Assembly: GCA_015478895.1 (NCBI GenBank)
Contig: JADMKK010000057.1
Span: 62,001-126,000 of the forward strand
Source of the DNA: Comamonas sp.
GTDB taxonomy: Bacteria > Pseudomonadota > Gammaproteobacteria > Burkholderiales > Burkholderiaceae_C
Reading direction: 5' to 3'
DNA length: 64,000 bases
Shown: positions 8,106 to 16,315 of the stretch, one piece after another
Layout of the letters: the number at the start of each line of letters is the position of its first letter
Numbering within the stretch: the first letter of the stretch is position 1
Notes under the pieces: model-generated
Databases searched by the model: none
Told to the model about the DNA's origin: nothing
The model's input: only the letters and a program-made list of their open reading frames with translations
Position numbers and translations under genes: made by a program

Positions 8106-9578
8106 ATGCCCAAGCACCCCACCCGTGATCTGACCCAAGGCCCCATTGCCAGCACTTTGCTGGTTTTTTCTTTGCCGATTCTGGCGGGCAACGTATTGCA
8201 GTCACTCAATGGTTCGGTCAACGCCATGTGGGTGGGTAAATACTTGGGCGAGGCAGCGCTGACCGCCACCGCCAATGCCAACAACGTCATGTTTTTACTG
8301 ATTGGTCTGGTGTTTGGCGTGGGCATGGCCGCCACCATCTTGATTGCGCAAAGCATGGGAGCTAAAAATCTGCAGCAAGCCCGTGCCGTGATGGGGTCTA
8401 GCGCTACATTTTTTGGAGGCATCTCGGTACTCATTGCGGCGCTGGGCTATCCGCTGTCACGCTATATCTTGCAGTGGATGGGCACACCTGGCGAGGCGCT
8501 AGCGCTGGCCGAAAGTTATCTGCGCGTCATCTTTCTGGCCATTCCGCTGCTGTATCTGTTTGCCTTTGTGTCGGCCACATTGCGTGGCGCGGGTGATACG
8601 CGCACGCCCTTTATTTTTTTGCTGCTGGTGGTGGTGCTGGATGTCATCTTGAACCCAATACTGATTTTTGGCTGGGGGCCGTTTCCGCAAATGGGCATTG
8701 CCGGGGCTGCTACGGCCACACTGGTCTCCAACCTCATCAGCTTTGTGACCATGCTGATGTGGCTGTACCGGCGCAAGCACCCACTGTGGATTGGCAGCCA
8801 TGCACTTCACCTGTTCAAACCCCAATGGAGCATTTTGAAGGCATTGATCGTCAAGGGCCTGCCCATGGGCGCGCAGATGGTGATGATCTCGCTGGCCATG
8901 CTCACCATGATGACCATGGTCAACCACTACGGCGTGCAAACCAGTTCGGCCTATGGCGCAGCCCTGCAGCTGTGGACCTATGTGCAAATGCCCGCCATGG
9001 CGATTGGTGCAGCCTGCTCCACGATGGCAGCGCAAAACGTGGGGGCGGGCCAGTGGCAGCGCGTGGATGGCACGGCCAAAGCGGGGGTGTGGTGCAATAT
9101 TTTGATGACGGGTGCACTGATGGCGCCCATCATCTTGCTCGATCGCTTTGTGCTGGCGCTGTTTCTGCCAGAAGGCAGTGCTGCACTGGAGCCTGCCCGC
9201 CATTTGAACCACATCGCGGTGGGCTCCTTTTTGTTCTTTGGCGTCACTTTTGTGCTGTCTGGCGTGGTGCGTTCAACCGGCGCCGTCATCCCGCCGCTGA
9301 TTATTTTGGGACTGGCTCTGTGGGGCGTGCGGGTGCCCGTGGCCAAACTGCTGCAACCTTGGCTGGGTGTGGATGCCATCTGGTGGAGCTTTCCCATCAG
9401 CGCAGTCTGCGCCATGCTCATGAGCATGACTTACTACCGCTGGGGCCGCTGGCGCGAAGCACGCATGCTGGACGACGAGGACATCGTGGCTACCCCTGCT
9501 GAAGTGGGTGGCCAGCCACCAGCGCCTGTGTGCAATCTTTCGACATCGAGAAGCATGCCCGTTGCAGCCAGGTCATAA
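8106..9578 (+). CDS. MATE family multidrug/Na+(H+) antiporter
   Basis: A 490-residue, strongly hydrophobic protein with the two-repeat layout of MATE exporters, about 12 helices. Family features include 'GPIASTLLVFSLPILAGNVLQSLNGSVNAMW' near the start (read in pieces), LRGAGDTRTPF near residue 160 and a second-half counterpart 'VVRSTGAVIPP' near 395. It probably exports cationic drugs or metabolites across the inner membrane. The short hydrophilic C-terminal tail is not conserved in the family. It is divergent from the creatininase-family gene. No terminator is evident downstream. Confidence 0.93.
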   Translation: MPKHPTRDLTQGPIASTLLVFSLPILAGNVLQSLNGSVNAMWVGKYLGEAALTATANANNVMFLLIGLVFGVGMAATILIAQSMGAKNLQQARAVMGSSATFFGGISVLIAALGYPLSRYILQWMGTPGEALALAESYLRVIFLAIPLLYLFAFVSATLRGAGDTRTPFIFLLLVVVLDVILNPILIFGWGPFPQMGIAGAATATLVSNLISFVTMLMWLYRRKHPLWIGSHALHLFKPQWSILKALIVKGLPMGAQMVMISLAMLTMMTMVNHYGVQTSSAYGAALQLWTYVQMPAMAIGAACSTMAAQNVGAGQWQRVDGTAKAGVWCNILMTGALMAPIILLDRFVLALFLPEGSAALEPARHLNHIAVGSFLFFGVTFVLSGVVRSTGAVIPPLIILGLALWGVRVPVAKLLQPWLGVDAIWWSFPISAVCAMLMSMTYYRWGRWREARMLDDEDIVATPAEVGGQPPAPVCNLSTSRSMPVAARS

Positions 9579-9794
9579 GGCAGCGACAAGGGTTTCCAGC
9601 GTACGTTGGAGGTGTCGAAAGCACAGACCTACCACACAGACAAAATAAATAACACCCAGGAGTCTCAATAAAGACAGTAAAAAAAATCCGTTTATCTAGC
9701 ATGGAAATTGCAAGTGGTCAGTGTCCCGGGTCGCACACCACTTGCATACCTGGGATTTGTTTCCCACTTAGTAACCATGATGCTAGGAAAAACG

Positions 9795-11525
9795 ATGAGA
9801 TTTTCGGTCAAAGCGACATCCATTGCGGTCGCGATTTTCTTGAGTGCGTGTGGCGGCAGTGACGATTCACCCGCCCCTAGCCCCACGCCAACCCCGGAAC
9901 CCAATCCAAATGTCCCGGTGATCAGCTCCTCGGTACAAGAAGCCTCCACGCTCATTGCGAAGGATCCGGAGATTCAAAAAATAGTGGCGCACTGGAAATC
10001 CGAAGATGATGCGCGTGCGCGTTTTGACACGCACCTAGAGCTGACACGCATCGCATCACCTTCCCGCTTTGAGTACCGCCGCGTCGAAGAAATCAGCAAA
10101 CGCTTGGTCAACGAGTGGGGTTTTAGCAATGCAGAAGTGGCAACCCGGGCCGATGGCTATCTGCCAGGTGCCGGACTGCAAACTGTCGATGGACTGCCGG
10201 TCTACAACGTGTGCTCGGTCATCAAGGGCACCTACTCCACCACATCGGGAGCACAGTCCTTCAATGGCCAATACCCCAAGGTCTTGATCGAAGGCCACAT
10301 TGACACGGTCAACCCTGAAGAAATGCCGCCAGACAGTGCCCCTTACATGCCTGTCAAACTGCAGCCCATTGCTGAGCCCATCATCTCCAGCCCCGCTGAA
10401 TTGGCAGCCCTTAAAGACGAGGTCAATTTCGACAGCCAAGGCCGCATCATTCGCGATGCAAACTATGAGCGGGCTTACCGCCGTTTTGCCAATGCTGAGG
10501 CCGCCACCAAGGGTGGAGCAGATCGCCTGTATGTGCCCGGCTATATCGACGCGATGGGGAACGCCACCATGGTGTTTCAGATTGCCAAGATGCTGAAAAC
10601 ACACAACATTAAGCCTGTCTATGACATGTGGTTCTGTGGCACTGCCGGGGAAGAAGGCAAAGGCAACCTTGCAGGCATGAAGCAGCTGTATGGCTACAGC
10701 CAAGACACGGGCAAAGGCAATAACGCACTGAACTTTGTCACCAACTTCAGTATCGATGGTGGCTCGGGCACCATCAACTTCATTGGCAGTTACCGCTTTG
10801 AGATGAAGTTCAAGGCACCTGCCAACCCCACATCGGGTGCCAGCGCAGTGACTGCCGCAGCCCTGGCAGGAGCCAAGATCTCCGACATCCTGACGCCTTG
10901 GGATAAGGACAACAAAGCCCTCAAGACCACCTACACCATCGGCACAGCCTCGTGCGAAGCACCCGATGCTGCGGGCATCACTCCCAGCTGCACACTGCAG
11001 GTGGACATGCGTTCGCCGCGCCTTGAGCCGCTCAACGACATCCGCGCCCAGATCGAGCCCCTGTTTGCCGCTGGTTTAGAGGCAGAAAACGAGCGCGCAA
11101 GTGTTGTTGCAGGCAGCCCGGATGCGGTGTCCATGGAATTGGTCTGGTTTGGTGACCGCCCCCCGCATGAGCGCACCAACCTGAGCGATGTCTCCATCCA
11201 GGCTGCATGGCAAGCCGCCGAAATAGTGGGCGTGGACAAACGTGCCGAACTGTCCACAGGCGCATCCAGCTTGAACGACAACGTGCCAGCCGCCATTGGC
11301 GTGCCCACCATCAATCTGAATGCCTTTTCTACGGCTGCCAGTGGTGGCACCCATGCGTTCTATGAGTGGGGCATTCCAGGCAGCAGCGACACGGAAGCTC
11401 TGCGCATGTACCGCATCATGATGGCAGGCCTGATTGCATCGGGCTACACCACCAGCGATGGCAAGACTGTCGCCCCTGCTGCGGACCCCATCGGCGCCCG
11501 CACCACCACGGACATGTACAAATAA
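9795..11525 (+). CDS. M20 family zinc metallopeptidase, lipoprotein
   Basis: A 576-residue M20 peptidase anchored by a lipobox (FLSACG, Cys19) and a Pro-rich linker. The ATG at 9795 has AGGAAA at 9785-9790. The catalytic set is complete: EGHIDTV (His168 and Asp170), GYIDAMGN (Asp252), GTAGEEGKG (Glu286 and Glu287), FSIDGG (Asp321) and SGGTHAFYEWG (His520). The lid domain (about 331-421) is recognisable (MKFKAPANPTSGASAVTAA, then LQVDMRSPRLEPL), but the usual GGHS motif at its start is replaced by 'PANPTS'. Substrate is unknown; it probably acts in the periplasm. The next gene, 21 bases on, encodes a secreted free-standing lid domain with the intact motif (see findings). Confidence 0.92.
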   Translation: MRFSVKATSIAVAIFLSACGGSDDSPAPSPTPTPEPNPNVPVISSSVQEASTLIAKDPEIQKIVAHWKSEDDARARFDTHLELTRIASPSRFEYRRVEEISKRLVNEWGFSNAEVATRADGYLPGAGLQTVDGLPVYNVCSVIKGTYSTTSGAQSFNGQYPKVLIEGHIDTVNPEEMPPDSAPYMPVKLQPIAEPIISSPAELAALKDEVNFDSQGRIIRDANYERAYRRFANAEAATKGGADRLYVPGYIDAMGNATMVFQIAKMLKTHNIKPVYDMWFCGTAGEEGKGNLAGMKQLYGYSQDTGKGNNALNFVTNFSIDGGSGTINFIGSYRFEMKFKAPANPTSGASAVTAAALAGAKISDILTPWDKDNKALKTTYTIGTASCEAPDAAGITPSCTLQVDMRSPRLEPLNDIRAQIEPLFAAGLEAENERASVVAGSPDAVSMELVWFGDRPPHERTNLSDVSIQAAWQAAEIVGVDKRAELSTGASSLNDNVPAAIGVPTINLNAFSTAASGGTHAFYEWGIPGSSDTEALRMYRIMMAGLIASGYTTSDGKTVAPAADPIGARTTTDMYK

Positions 11526-11546
11526 TTGCCCAGGAGTCACATCAAG

Positions 11547-12002
11547 ATGCGTACTACTTTTACCTCTTTGACCGCCACCGCCTTGCTCGTGGTCAGTGCG
11601 CTGGGTGCACCCATGCTGGCCCACGCGCAAGCAGACAGCGTACCGGTCATTTCCGTGAGCTTCCAGGGTCCGGGCGGCCACAGCAATAGCAACTATGGTC
11701 GTACCAGTGCAGTGCATGCGGCATCGCGCGCCATTGCCAATCTGTCGCAGCAGACTGCGGTCTTGCCTCAGGACTATGCTGTCTATGGCTTTAAAGGAGG
11801 CAACTCCGTCAACAGCCTTGCCAGCGATGCCGAGTTCAAAGTGGCCATCAAAGGCAGCGCCAGCGTAGCTGCGGTGGAAGAAGCCGTTCAGGCTGCAGTG
11901 AGCGCGGGGACCCAAGCGGAAAACGATTTCCGCAAAGTGAAAGAGGGCGATAAGGTCGGCGGGGTAGCAGCAGCCATCAGCTACACCATTACCAAGGAGT
12001 AA
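11547..12002 (+). CDS. Small secreted protein: free-standing M20 peptidase lid/dimerisation domain
   Basis: A 151-residue protein with a clear signal peptide (hydrophobic core 10-24, cleavage likely after AHAQA). ATG 11547 has AGGAG at 11532-11536. The mature part matches the M20 dimerisation domain almost end to end: FQGPGGHSNSNYGRTSAVHAA (His45), GGNSVNSLASDAEFKV (in full M20 enzymes 'GG.SVNsIP..a...vD.Rs'), then 'SVAAVEEAVQAAVSAG' as the last helix. There are no metal ligands and no catalytic domain, so it is not a peptidase by itself. It lies 21 bases after the M20 lipoprotein and is probably cotranscribed. An intrinsic terminator follows. Confidence 0.85.
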   Translation: MRTTFTSLTATALLVVSALGAPMLAHAQADSVPVISVSFQGPGGHSNSNYGRTSAVHAASRAIANLSQQTAVLPQDYAVYGFKGGNSVNSLASDAEFKVAIKGSASVAAVEEAVQAAVSAGTQAENDFRKVKEGDKVGGVAAAISYTITKE

Positions 12003-12042
12003 GCCTCCCTCTCTGCCGCAGATAGCATGCGGCATGGCTTAC

Positions 12043-12080
12043 AAGGAAGGGTCGGCATCGCAGCCAGCCCTTCCTTTTTT
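12043..12080 (+). terminator. Intrinsic terminator after the M20/lid-domain pair
   Basis: AAGGAAGGG (12043-12051) pairs with CCCTTCCTT (12068-12076), followed by TTTT. It separates the peptidase pair from the DsbD-type gene. Confidence 0.85.
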
Positions 12081-12144
12081 GCGTTTCACACCTACTTTGG
12101 TGCACCGGGAACCAAAGTGGCGCGCATGTCTCTATGCTTGCACC

Positions 12145-14364
12145 ATGACTTCGTCTTTTTCTCTCCAGCGTCTGCGCTGCTTGCAGGTATGGCTGACGCT
12201 GTGTTTTATCGCGCTGTGCTTCATTGTTCACCCCGCACACGCCCAGTTGTCGCTCAAGATCGGCAAGGCCGCAGTCTCCGACACCGTCACCACACCGCGC
12301 GTTCAAGCGCAGCTGGTGCTCCTGGCGCCCCAAGGCGTGACCGCTGGCCAGCCCGTGGAGCTGGGGCTGCGCATTACCCACCAGCCAGACTGGCACACGT
12401 ACTGGAAAAACGCGGGTGACTCCGGCCTGCCCACACAGCTGGATTGGCAATTGCCTGAGAGCTTGCGCGCTGGGGACATTGCATGGCCCGTTCCGCAGCA
12501 AATTCGCGTGGGCGATTTGCTCAACTATGGCTATGAAGGCACGGTACTGCTGCCCGTGCCGCTGCATGTTGATGACAGTTTCACGTCCGATGCCCAGGGC
12601 ATGGTCGATATCCGCCTGAACGCCTCATGGCTGGTGTGCCGCGTGGAATGCATTCCTGAAGACGGTCAGTTTCACCTGCGTGTGGCCGCGCAAGACAGCC
12701 AGGCCCTGTGGGCCAGCGAATTTGCCGCTGCGCATGCGCAAGTGCCGGAGACGCTGGAGCAGGCCCAGGCCACCATCACCGCGCTGCCAGTGGGCGACCG
12801 CGTCAGCGTGCGCGTGGCAGGCTTGCCGGCAGCTGCCCACGGCAAAACACTGGCTTTCTACCCCGAAGCCAGCGACACCTTCCAGCACGCCGCGGTGCTG
12901 GGCCAAGACTGGACGCAAGCGTGGGACGGCAACGTGTGGACGGCAGAACTTCCCCTGTCCAACATGCGCGGCGAAACGCCGGCACAACTGGCTTTTGTGC
13001 TGGGTGTGACTGCCGCCCCCCCAGCGCAGGCTTGGCGCCTGCAAGCCGCCGTGCAAGGCACATGGAGTGCGGTGGAGCTGGCCGAAGTGTCGCCCGCATT
13101 GCAAGCTGCGCTGGAAGCCAATCGCCAAAACGCCACCACCGCGCCCGTGCCCACCGACACCTCCAGCAGCGGCTGGATGGCGGCCATCATTGGCGGATTG
13201 CTGGGGGGCTTGTTGCTGAACCTGATGCCCTGCGTCTTTCCCGTGCTGGCCATCAAGCTGCTGGGCTTTGCGCGCCATGGTGCCGATGTGCGGGTGCAAC
13301 GCGCCAATGGCATGGCTTACGCCGCCGGCGTGATCCTGAGCTTTGTGGTTTTAGGTGCCTTGCTGCTGGCGCTGCGCGCCGCCGGTGAGCAACTGGGCTG
13401 GGGCTTTCAGCTGCAGTCGCCGCTGATGGTGGCGGCTCTGGCGGCCCTGTTCACCTTGATCGGGCTGAATTTGGCCGGTGTGTTTGAGTTTGCCCATGTG
13501 GTGCCAGACCGCCTGGCCAATCTGCACGCGCGCCACCCCATGGGCGATGCGTTTATCTCCGGCATCGTGGCCGTGGCCATTGCCTCACCTTGCACCGCGC
13601 CGTTCATGGGGGCCTCGCTGGGCTTTGCCGTCGGCATGCCGGCGGTACAGGCGCTGGCAGTGTTTGCGGCACTTGGCGTAGGCATGGCACTGCCTTATGT
13701 GCTGGTGAGCTGGGTGCCCGCGCTGATTCGCTGGCTGCCGCGCCCCGGAGCGTGGATGGACACGTTCCGCCGTGCGATGGCTTTTCCCATGTTTGCCACC
13801 GTGGTGTGGCTGGTATGGGTGCTGGGCCAGCAAACCAGCATCGACGGCGCTGCGGCGCTGCTGGCATTGCTGCTGTGCCTGGCCGCCCTGGTCTGGGCGC
13901 TGACGCTGCGCGGCAGCACACGCTTGGTGATGGCCGTGCTGGTGGTAGCGCTGAGCGCCTGGCTGGCACACAGCGTGGGCCGCAGTGTGCTGGAGCCTGC
14001 ACCGGTCACGGCGGCCAACGCACACAGCACCTGGCAACCGTGGACGCCTGAGCAGCAAGCGCAGCTGCTGGCCCAAGGCCAGCCGGTGTTTGTGGACTAC
14101 ACCGCCGCCTGGTGCGTAACCTGTCAGTACAACAAGCGCAACGCGCTGGCTGACAGCGGGGTGCTGGCCGACTTTGCCCAGCGCAACGTGGCCTTGCTGC
14201 GCGCGGACTGGACGCGGCGCGACCCGGCAATCACTGCCGCGCTTGGCCAGCTGGGCCGCAGCGGCGTGCCGGTGTATGTGCTGCTGGCTCCGGGCAAAGC
14301 GCCGGTGGTGTTCAGCGAACTGCTGTCCAGCAGCGATGTACGCAACGCGCTGGCCACGCTGTAA
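12145..14364 (+). CDS. Protein-disulfide reductase, DsbD/ScsB family
   Basis: About 739 residues. It has a signal peptide ending near HPAHAQ, a periplasmic N-terminal domain (DsbD_N_2/ScsB type) with the redox pair VCRVEC near residue 173, a central CcdA-like membrane domain with the two functional cysteines in LMPCVFPVLA and SPCTAPFMG, and a C-terminal periplasmic thioredoxin domain with WCVTC. It transfers electrons from cytoplasmic thioredoxin to periplasmic substrates. The N-terminal domain is closer to ScsB than to E. coli DsbD. Start chosen at 12145 where the signal peptide begins; longer in-frame extensions overlap the preceding terminator. Partner substrate unknown; no scs genes adjacent. 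Confidence 0.92.
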   Translation: MTSSFSLQRLRCLQVWLTLCFIALCFIVHPAHAQLSLKIGKAAVSDTVTTPRVQAQLVLLAPQGVTAGQPVELGLRITHQPDWHTYWKNAGDSGLPTQLDWQLPESLRAGDIAWPVPQQIRVGDLLNYGYEGTVLLPVPLHVDDSFTSDAQGMVDIRLNASWLVCRVECIPEDGQFHLRVAAQDSQALWASEFAAAHAQVPETLEQAQATITALPVGDRVSVRVAGLPAAAHGKTLAFYPEASDTFQHAAVLGQDWTQAWDGNVWTAELPLSNMRGETPAQLAFVLGVTAAPPAQAWRLQAAVQGTWSAVELAEVSPALQAALEANRQNATTAPVPTDTSSSGWMAAIIGGLLGGLLLNLMPCVFPVLAIKLLGFARHGADVRVQRANGMAYAAGVILSFVVLGALLLALRAAGEQLGWGFQLQSPLMVAALAALFTLIGLNLAGVFEFAHVVPDRLANLHARHPMGDAFISGIVAVAIASPCTAPFMGASLGFAVGMPAVQALAVFAALGVGMALPYVLVSWVPALIRWLPRPGAWMDTFRRAMAFPMFATVVWLVWVLGQQTSIDGAAALLALLLCLAALVWALTLRGSTRLVMAVLVVALSAWLAHSVGRSVLEPAPVTAANAHSTWQPWTPEQQAQLLAQGQPVFVDYTAAWCVTCQYNKRNALADSGVLADFAQRNVALLRADWTRRDPAITAALGQLGRSGVPVYVLLAPGKAPVVFSELLSSSDVRNALATL

Positions 14365-14376
14365 TTGACTTGCACC

Positions 14377-14472
14377 GCAAAAAAGAGAGCTGCTTGCCGT
14401 TGATTACTCTTGATTTCAGATAAAAAAGTATCTGAAACCCAGCAATACCAACGGCATACAGCTTCTTTTTCA
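14377..14472. repeat. R2 repeat: nested palindrome, likely bidirectional terminator
   Basis: Outer arms AGCTGCTTGCCGTTG and CCAACGGCATACAGCT pair with two mismatches. The inner perfect stem is TTTCAGATA (14414-14422) with TATCTGAAA (14429-14437). It is flanked by an A-run on the left and a T-run (14466-14470) on the right, so it can terminate in both directions between the convergent dsbD-type and gltS genes. A related element lies at 29984-30077. Confidence 0.75.
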
Positions 14473-14481
14473 TATCAAAGT

Positions 14482-14570
14482 CCAAAAAATAAACCGCTGT
14501 AACGCCCTGCGCTACAGCGGTCAAAAAATTGGCGTGGACCAAGGTTCGCAACTTGTGAAGGGGCTTGACC
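14482..14570 (-). terminator. R3 repeat copy A with intrinsic terminator, downstream of gltS
   Basis: On the minus strand ACCGCTGTA (14513-14521) pairs with its partner at 14493-14501 and is followed by TTTATTTTTT, a good intrinsic terminator about 120 bases after gltS. Immediately upstream on that strand lies a block (14527-14570) resembling GGTCAAGCCCCTTCACAAG then GGTCCACGCCAATTT. A second copy of block plus hairpin is found upstream of gltS at 15965-16049. Confidence 0.75.
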
Positions 14571-14641
14571 ACCTTCACCCGAACATTTGCATCAGCCCAC
14601 ACAGGCCATTGTGGCCGCAGCTTGTGACGCTGGCGTGACGT

Positions 14642-15868
14642 TCAAATCAGCACCTGAATGATCAGCGCGTTGACGATGTCCACAAAGAAGCCGCACACCA
14701 GCGGCACCACAATGAACGCCCGGTGCGCCGCGCCATGGCTGCGGGCCACGGCGGTCATATTGGCCACCGCCGTGGCGGTGGAGCCCAGTGCAATGCCGCC
14801 AAAGCCGGCAGTGATGACGGCAGCCTCATAGTCTCTGCCCATGCAGCGAAAGACGACGAACAAGGCAAAGCTGATCGTCAGCAGCACCTGCAACACCAGC
14901 ACCGTCATCACAAAACCCATCGCGCCCTGCAGCGCCCACAGTTGCAGGCCCATCAGCGCCATGGTCAGAAACATGCCCAGGCAGATGTCCGAGATCATGG
15001 ACAGACCCTGGCGCATGCTGGTCCAGTGAAACTGCCCCAGCTTGCGGCGCTTGCGCGAGAGCATCCACTGGCCCAGCGTGTTGCGCAGCACAATGCCGCC
15101 CATCAGGCAGCCCACAAACATCGGCAACTGCAAGCCCGCCTCGTGGAACAGCGGGGTGATGACGCCACCCAGCAGCAGTGCCATGTTCAGCCACAGCCAG
15201 GCACGCAGCACGCCGTAGTAATCCAGCGTCACGGTGGTTTGCTGCACAGGTACGCCCACATCGAGCGGCCGCGCGCCGCTGCCGCGAAGGGCGTGGCGGC
15301 GCATGAGGTAACTGGCAATCGGCCCGCCAATGGTGCAGGCGGCAATCATGCCGACCATGTTGCTGGCCATGCCGATTTCCACCGCGTTGGTAATGCCCAG
15401 TTTTTCGACGAAGGTCGGGCCCCAAGCCAGTGTGGTGCCTACGCCACCCGTCAGCGAGATGGAGCCCGTCATCAGCCCCGCACGCGCATCCAGCCCGAAC
15501 AGCTGCGCCACCCCCATGCCCAGCATGTTTTGCAGCGCAATGAACACGCTGGCCAGCACCAGCAAGACCAGCAGCGGTTTGCCGCCTTCCTTGAGCGTGA
15601 GCAAGTCCGAGCGCAGGCCAATCGCTGCAAAAAAGTACAGCAGCAAGGTATCGCGCACATTCAGATCAAACTCGATCTTGGTGCCTAAAGCGGCATAGAC
15701 CAGCCCCACCACCAGCGCACACAGAAAGCCACCGACCACGGGCTCCGGAATGCTGTAGCGGCGCACGATGCTCCAATACCCAGCAATTTTCTGCCCGGCG
15801 AAAAACAACAAGATGGCCAGAGTAAAACTCTGGAAAGCGGGAATGTGCAGGGTGTCAGGCAGGGTCAC
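14642..15868 (-). CDS. gltS: Sodium/glutamate symporter GltS
   Basis: About 408 residues, matching GltS (E. coli 401). The protein is very hydrophobic with the two-half inverted-repeat plan. Family features include LDTLHIPAFQSFTLAILLFF-like N-terminus (read in pieces), IPEPVVGGFLCALV, 'TGSISLTGGVGTTLAWGP' and the second-half counterpart 'VITAGFGGIALGSTATAVANM'. It imports glutamate with Na+ across the inner membrane. No ATG fits; I chose the GTG at 15868 (VTLPDTL), which gives the family's usual N-terminus. A longer frame to about 16006 would run into the upstream R3 repeat and is rejected. Transcribed alone. Confidence 0.92.
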   Translation of the reverse strand: MTLPDTLHIPAFQSFTLAILLFFAGQKIAGYWSIVRRYSIPEPVVGGFLCALVVGLVYAALGTKIEFDLNVRDTLLLYFFAAIGLRSDLLTLKEGGKPLLVLLVLASVFIALQNMLGMGVAQLFGLDARAGLMTGSISLTGGVGTTLAWGPTFVEKLGITNAVEIGMASNMVGMIAACTIGGPIASYLMRRHALRGSGARPLDVGVPVQQTTVTLDYYGVLRAWLWLNMALLLGGVITPLFHEAGLQLPMFVGCLMGGIVLRNTLGQWMLSRKRRKLGQFHWTSMRQGLSMISDICLGMFLTMALMGLQLWALQGAMGFVMTVLVLQVLLTISFALFVVFRCMGRDYEAAVITAGFGGIALGSTATAVANMTAVARSHGAAHRAFIVVPLVCGFFVDIVNALIIQVLI

Positions 15869-15964
15869 AGGCTTAATCGAGGTAACAAGGTGTACGGCAA
15901 AAGTCGGCGATTGTGCATGAGTACGCCGCTTCACTGCAATGCGGCATGGCAATGGGCGCCCCAA

Positions 15965-16049
15965 GAAAAAACCGCTGCAAGCTCTGAACTTGCAGCGGTT
16001 TGACAAATTGGTGTGGACCCAGGGGCGGTTGCTTCAAAGGGGTTGATCC
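15965..16049 (-). terminator. R3 repeat copy B with strong intrinsic terminator, upstream of gltS
   Basis: AAACCGCTGCAAG (15969-15981) and CTTGCAGCGGTTT (15989-16001) form a perfect 13-bp stem with a 7-base loop. On the minus strand it ends in TTTTTT, so it would terminate a leftward transcript arriving from 16.0-16.3 kb, where I see no gene on that strand. The adjacent block on its right (16004-16049) contains CAAATTGGTGTGGACC and AAAGGGGTTGATCC, closely matching copy A. Confidence 0.75.
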
Positions 16050-16315
16050 GGCCTCTGTCCGCTTTTCTTCGCTAGTCCACGCAGCAAGTATCCACAACCG
16101 CCATGACATGTCCATGACGTTTTCCTTTGGTAGCAATCGACCACCCACTGGGTGTTTGCTTGCGCTGCATCAGGACACGTGCAGCCTTCTTGTGGCCGTA
16201 GGCCCTTTCAAGAGGGGGAGTGAACCCCTTCCGGTAAACTGCCCGCTTCCCAAGAACTCCCCTGTGGCGCGCAGTTTGCTGTGCGCTCTTGGCCTTTTCT
16301 CAGTGTGAGCGCCCC
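16050..16315. other. Intergenic region upstream of hemE, nothing else recognised
   Basis: Together with the R3 copy this makes a 447-base gap between divergent gltS and hemE. It should hold the promoters of both genes. I see no convincing -35/-10 pair, small gene or riboswitch. Short frames here lack family features. Confidence 0.5.

Noticed and set aside
14312-14602. 96-codon minus-strand frame downstream of gltS
   Set aside because: It is made of the R2 and R3 repeats and terminator arms, so coding is unlikely.
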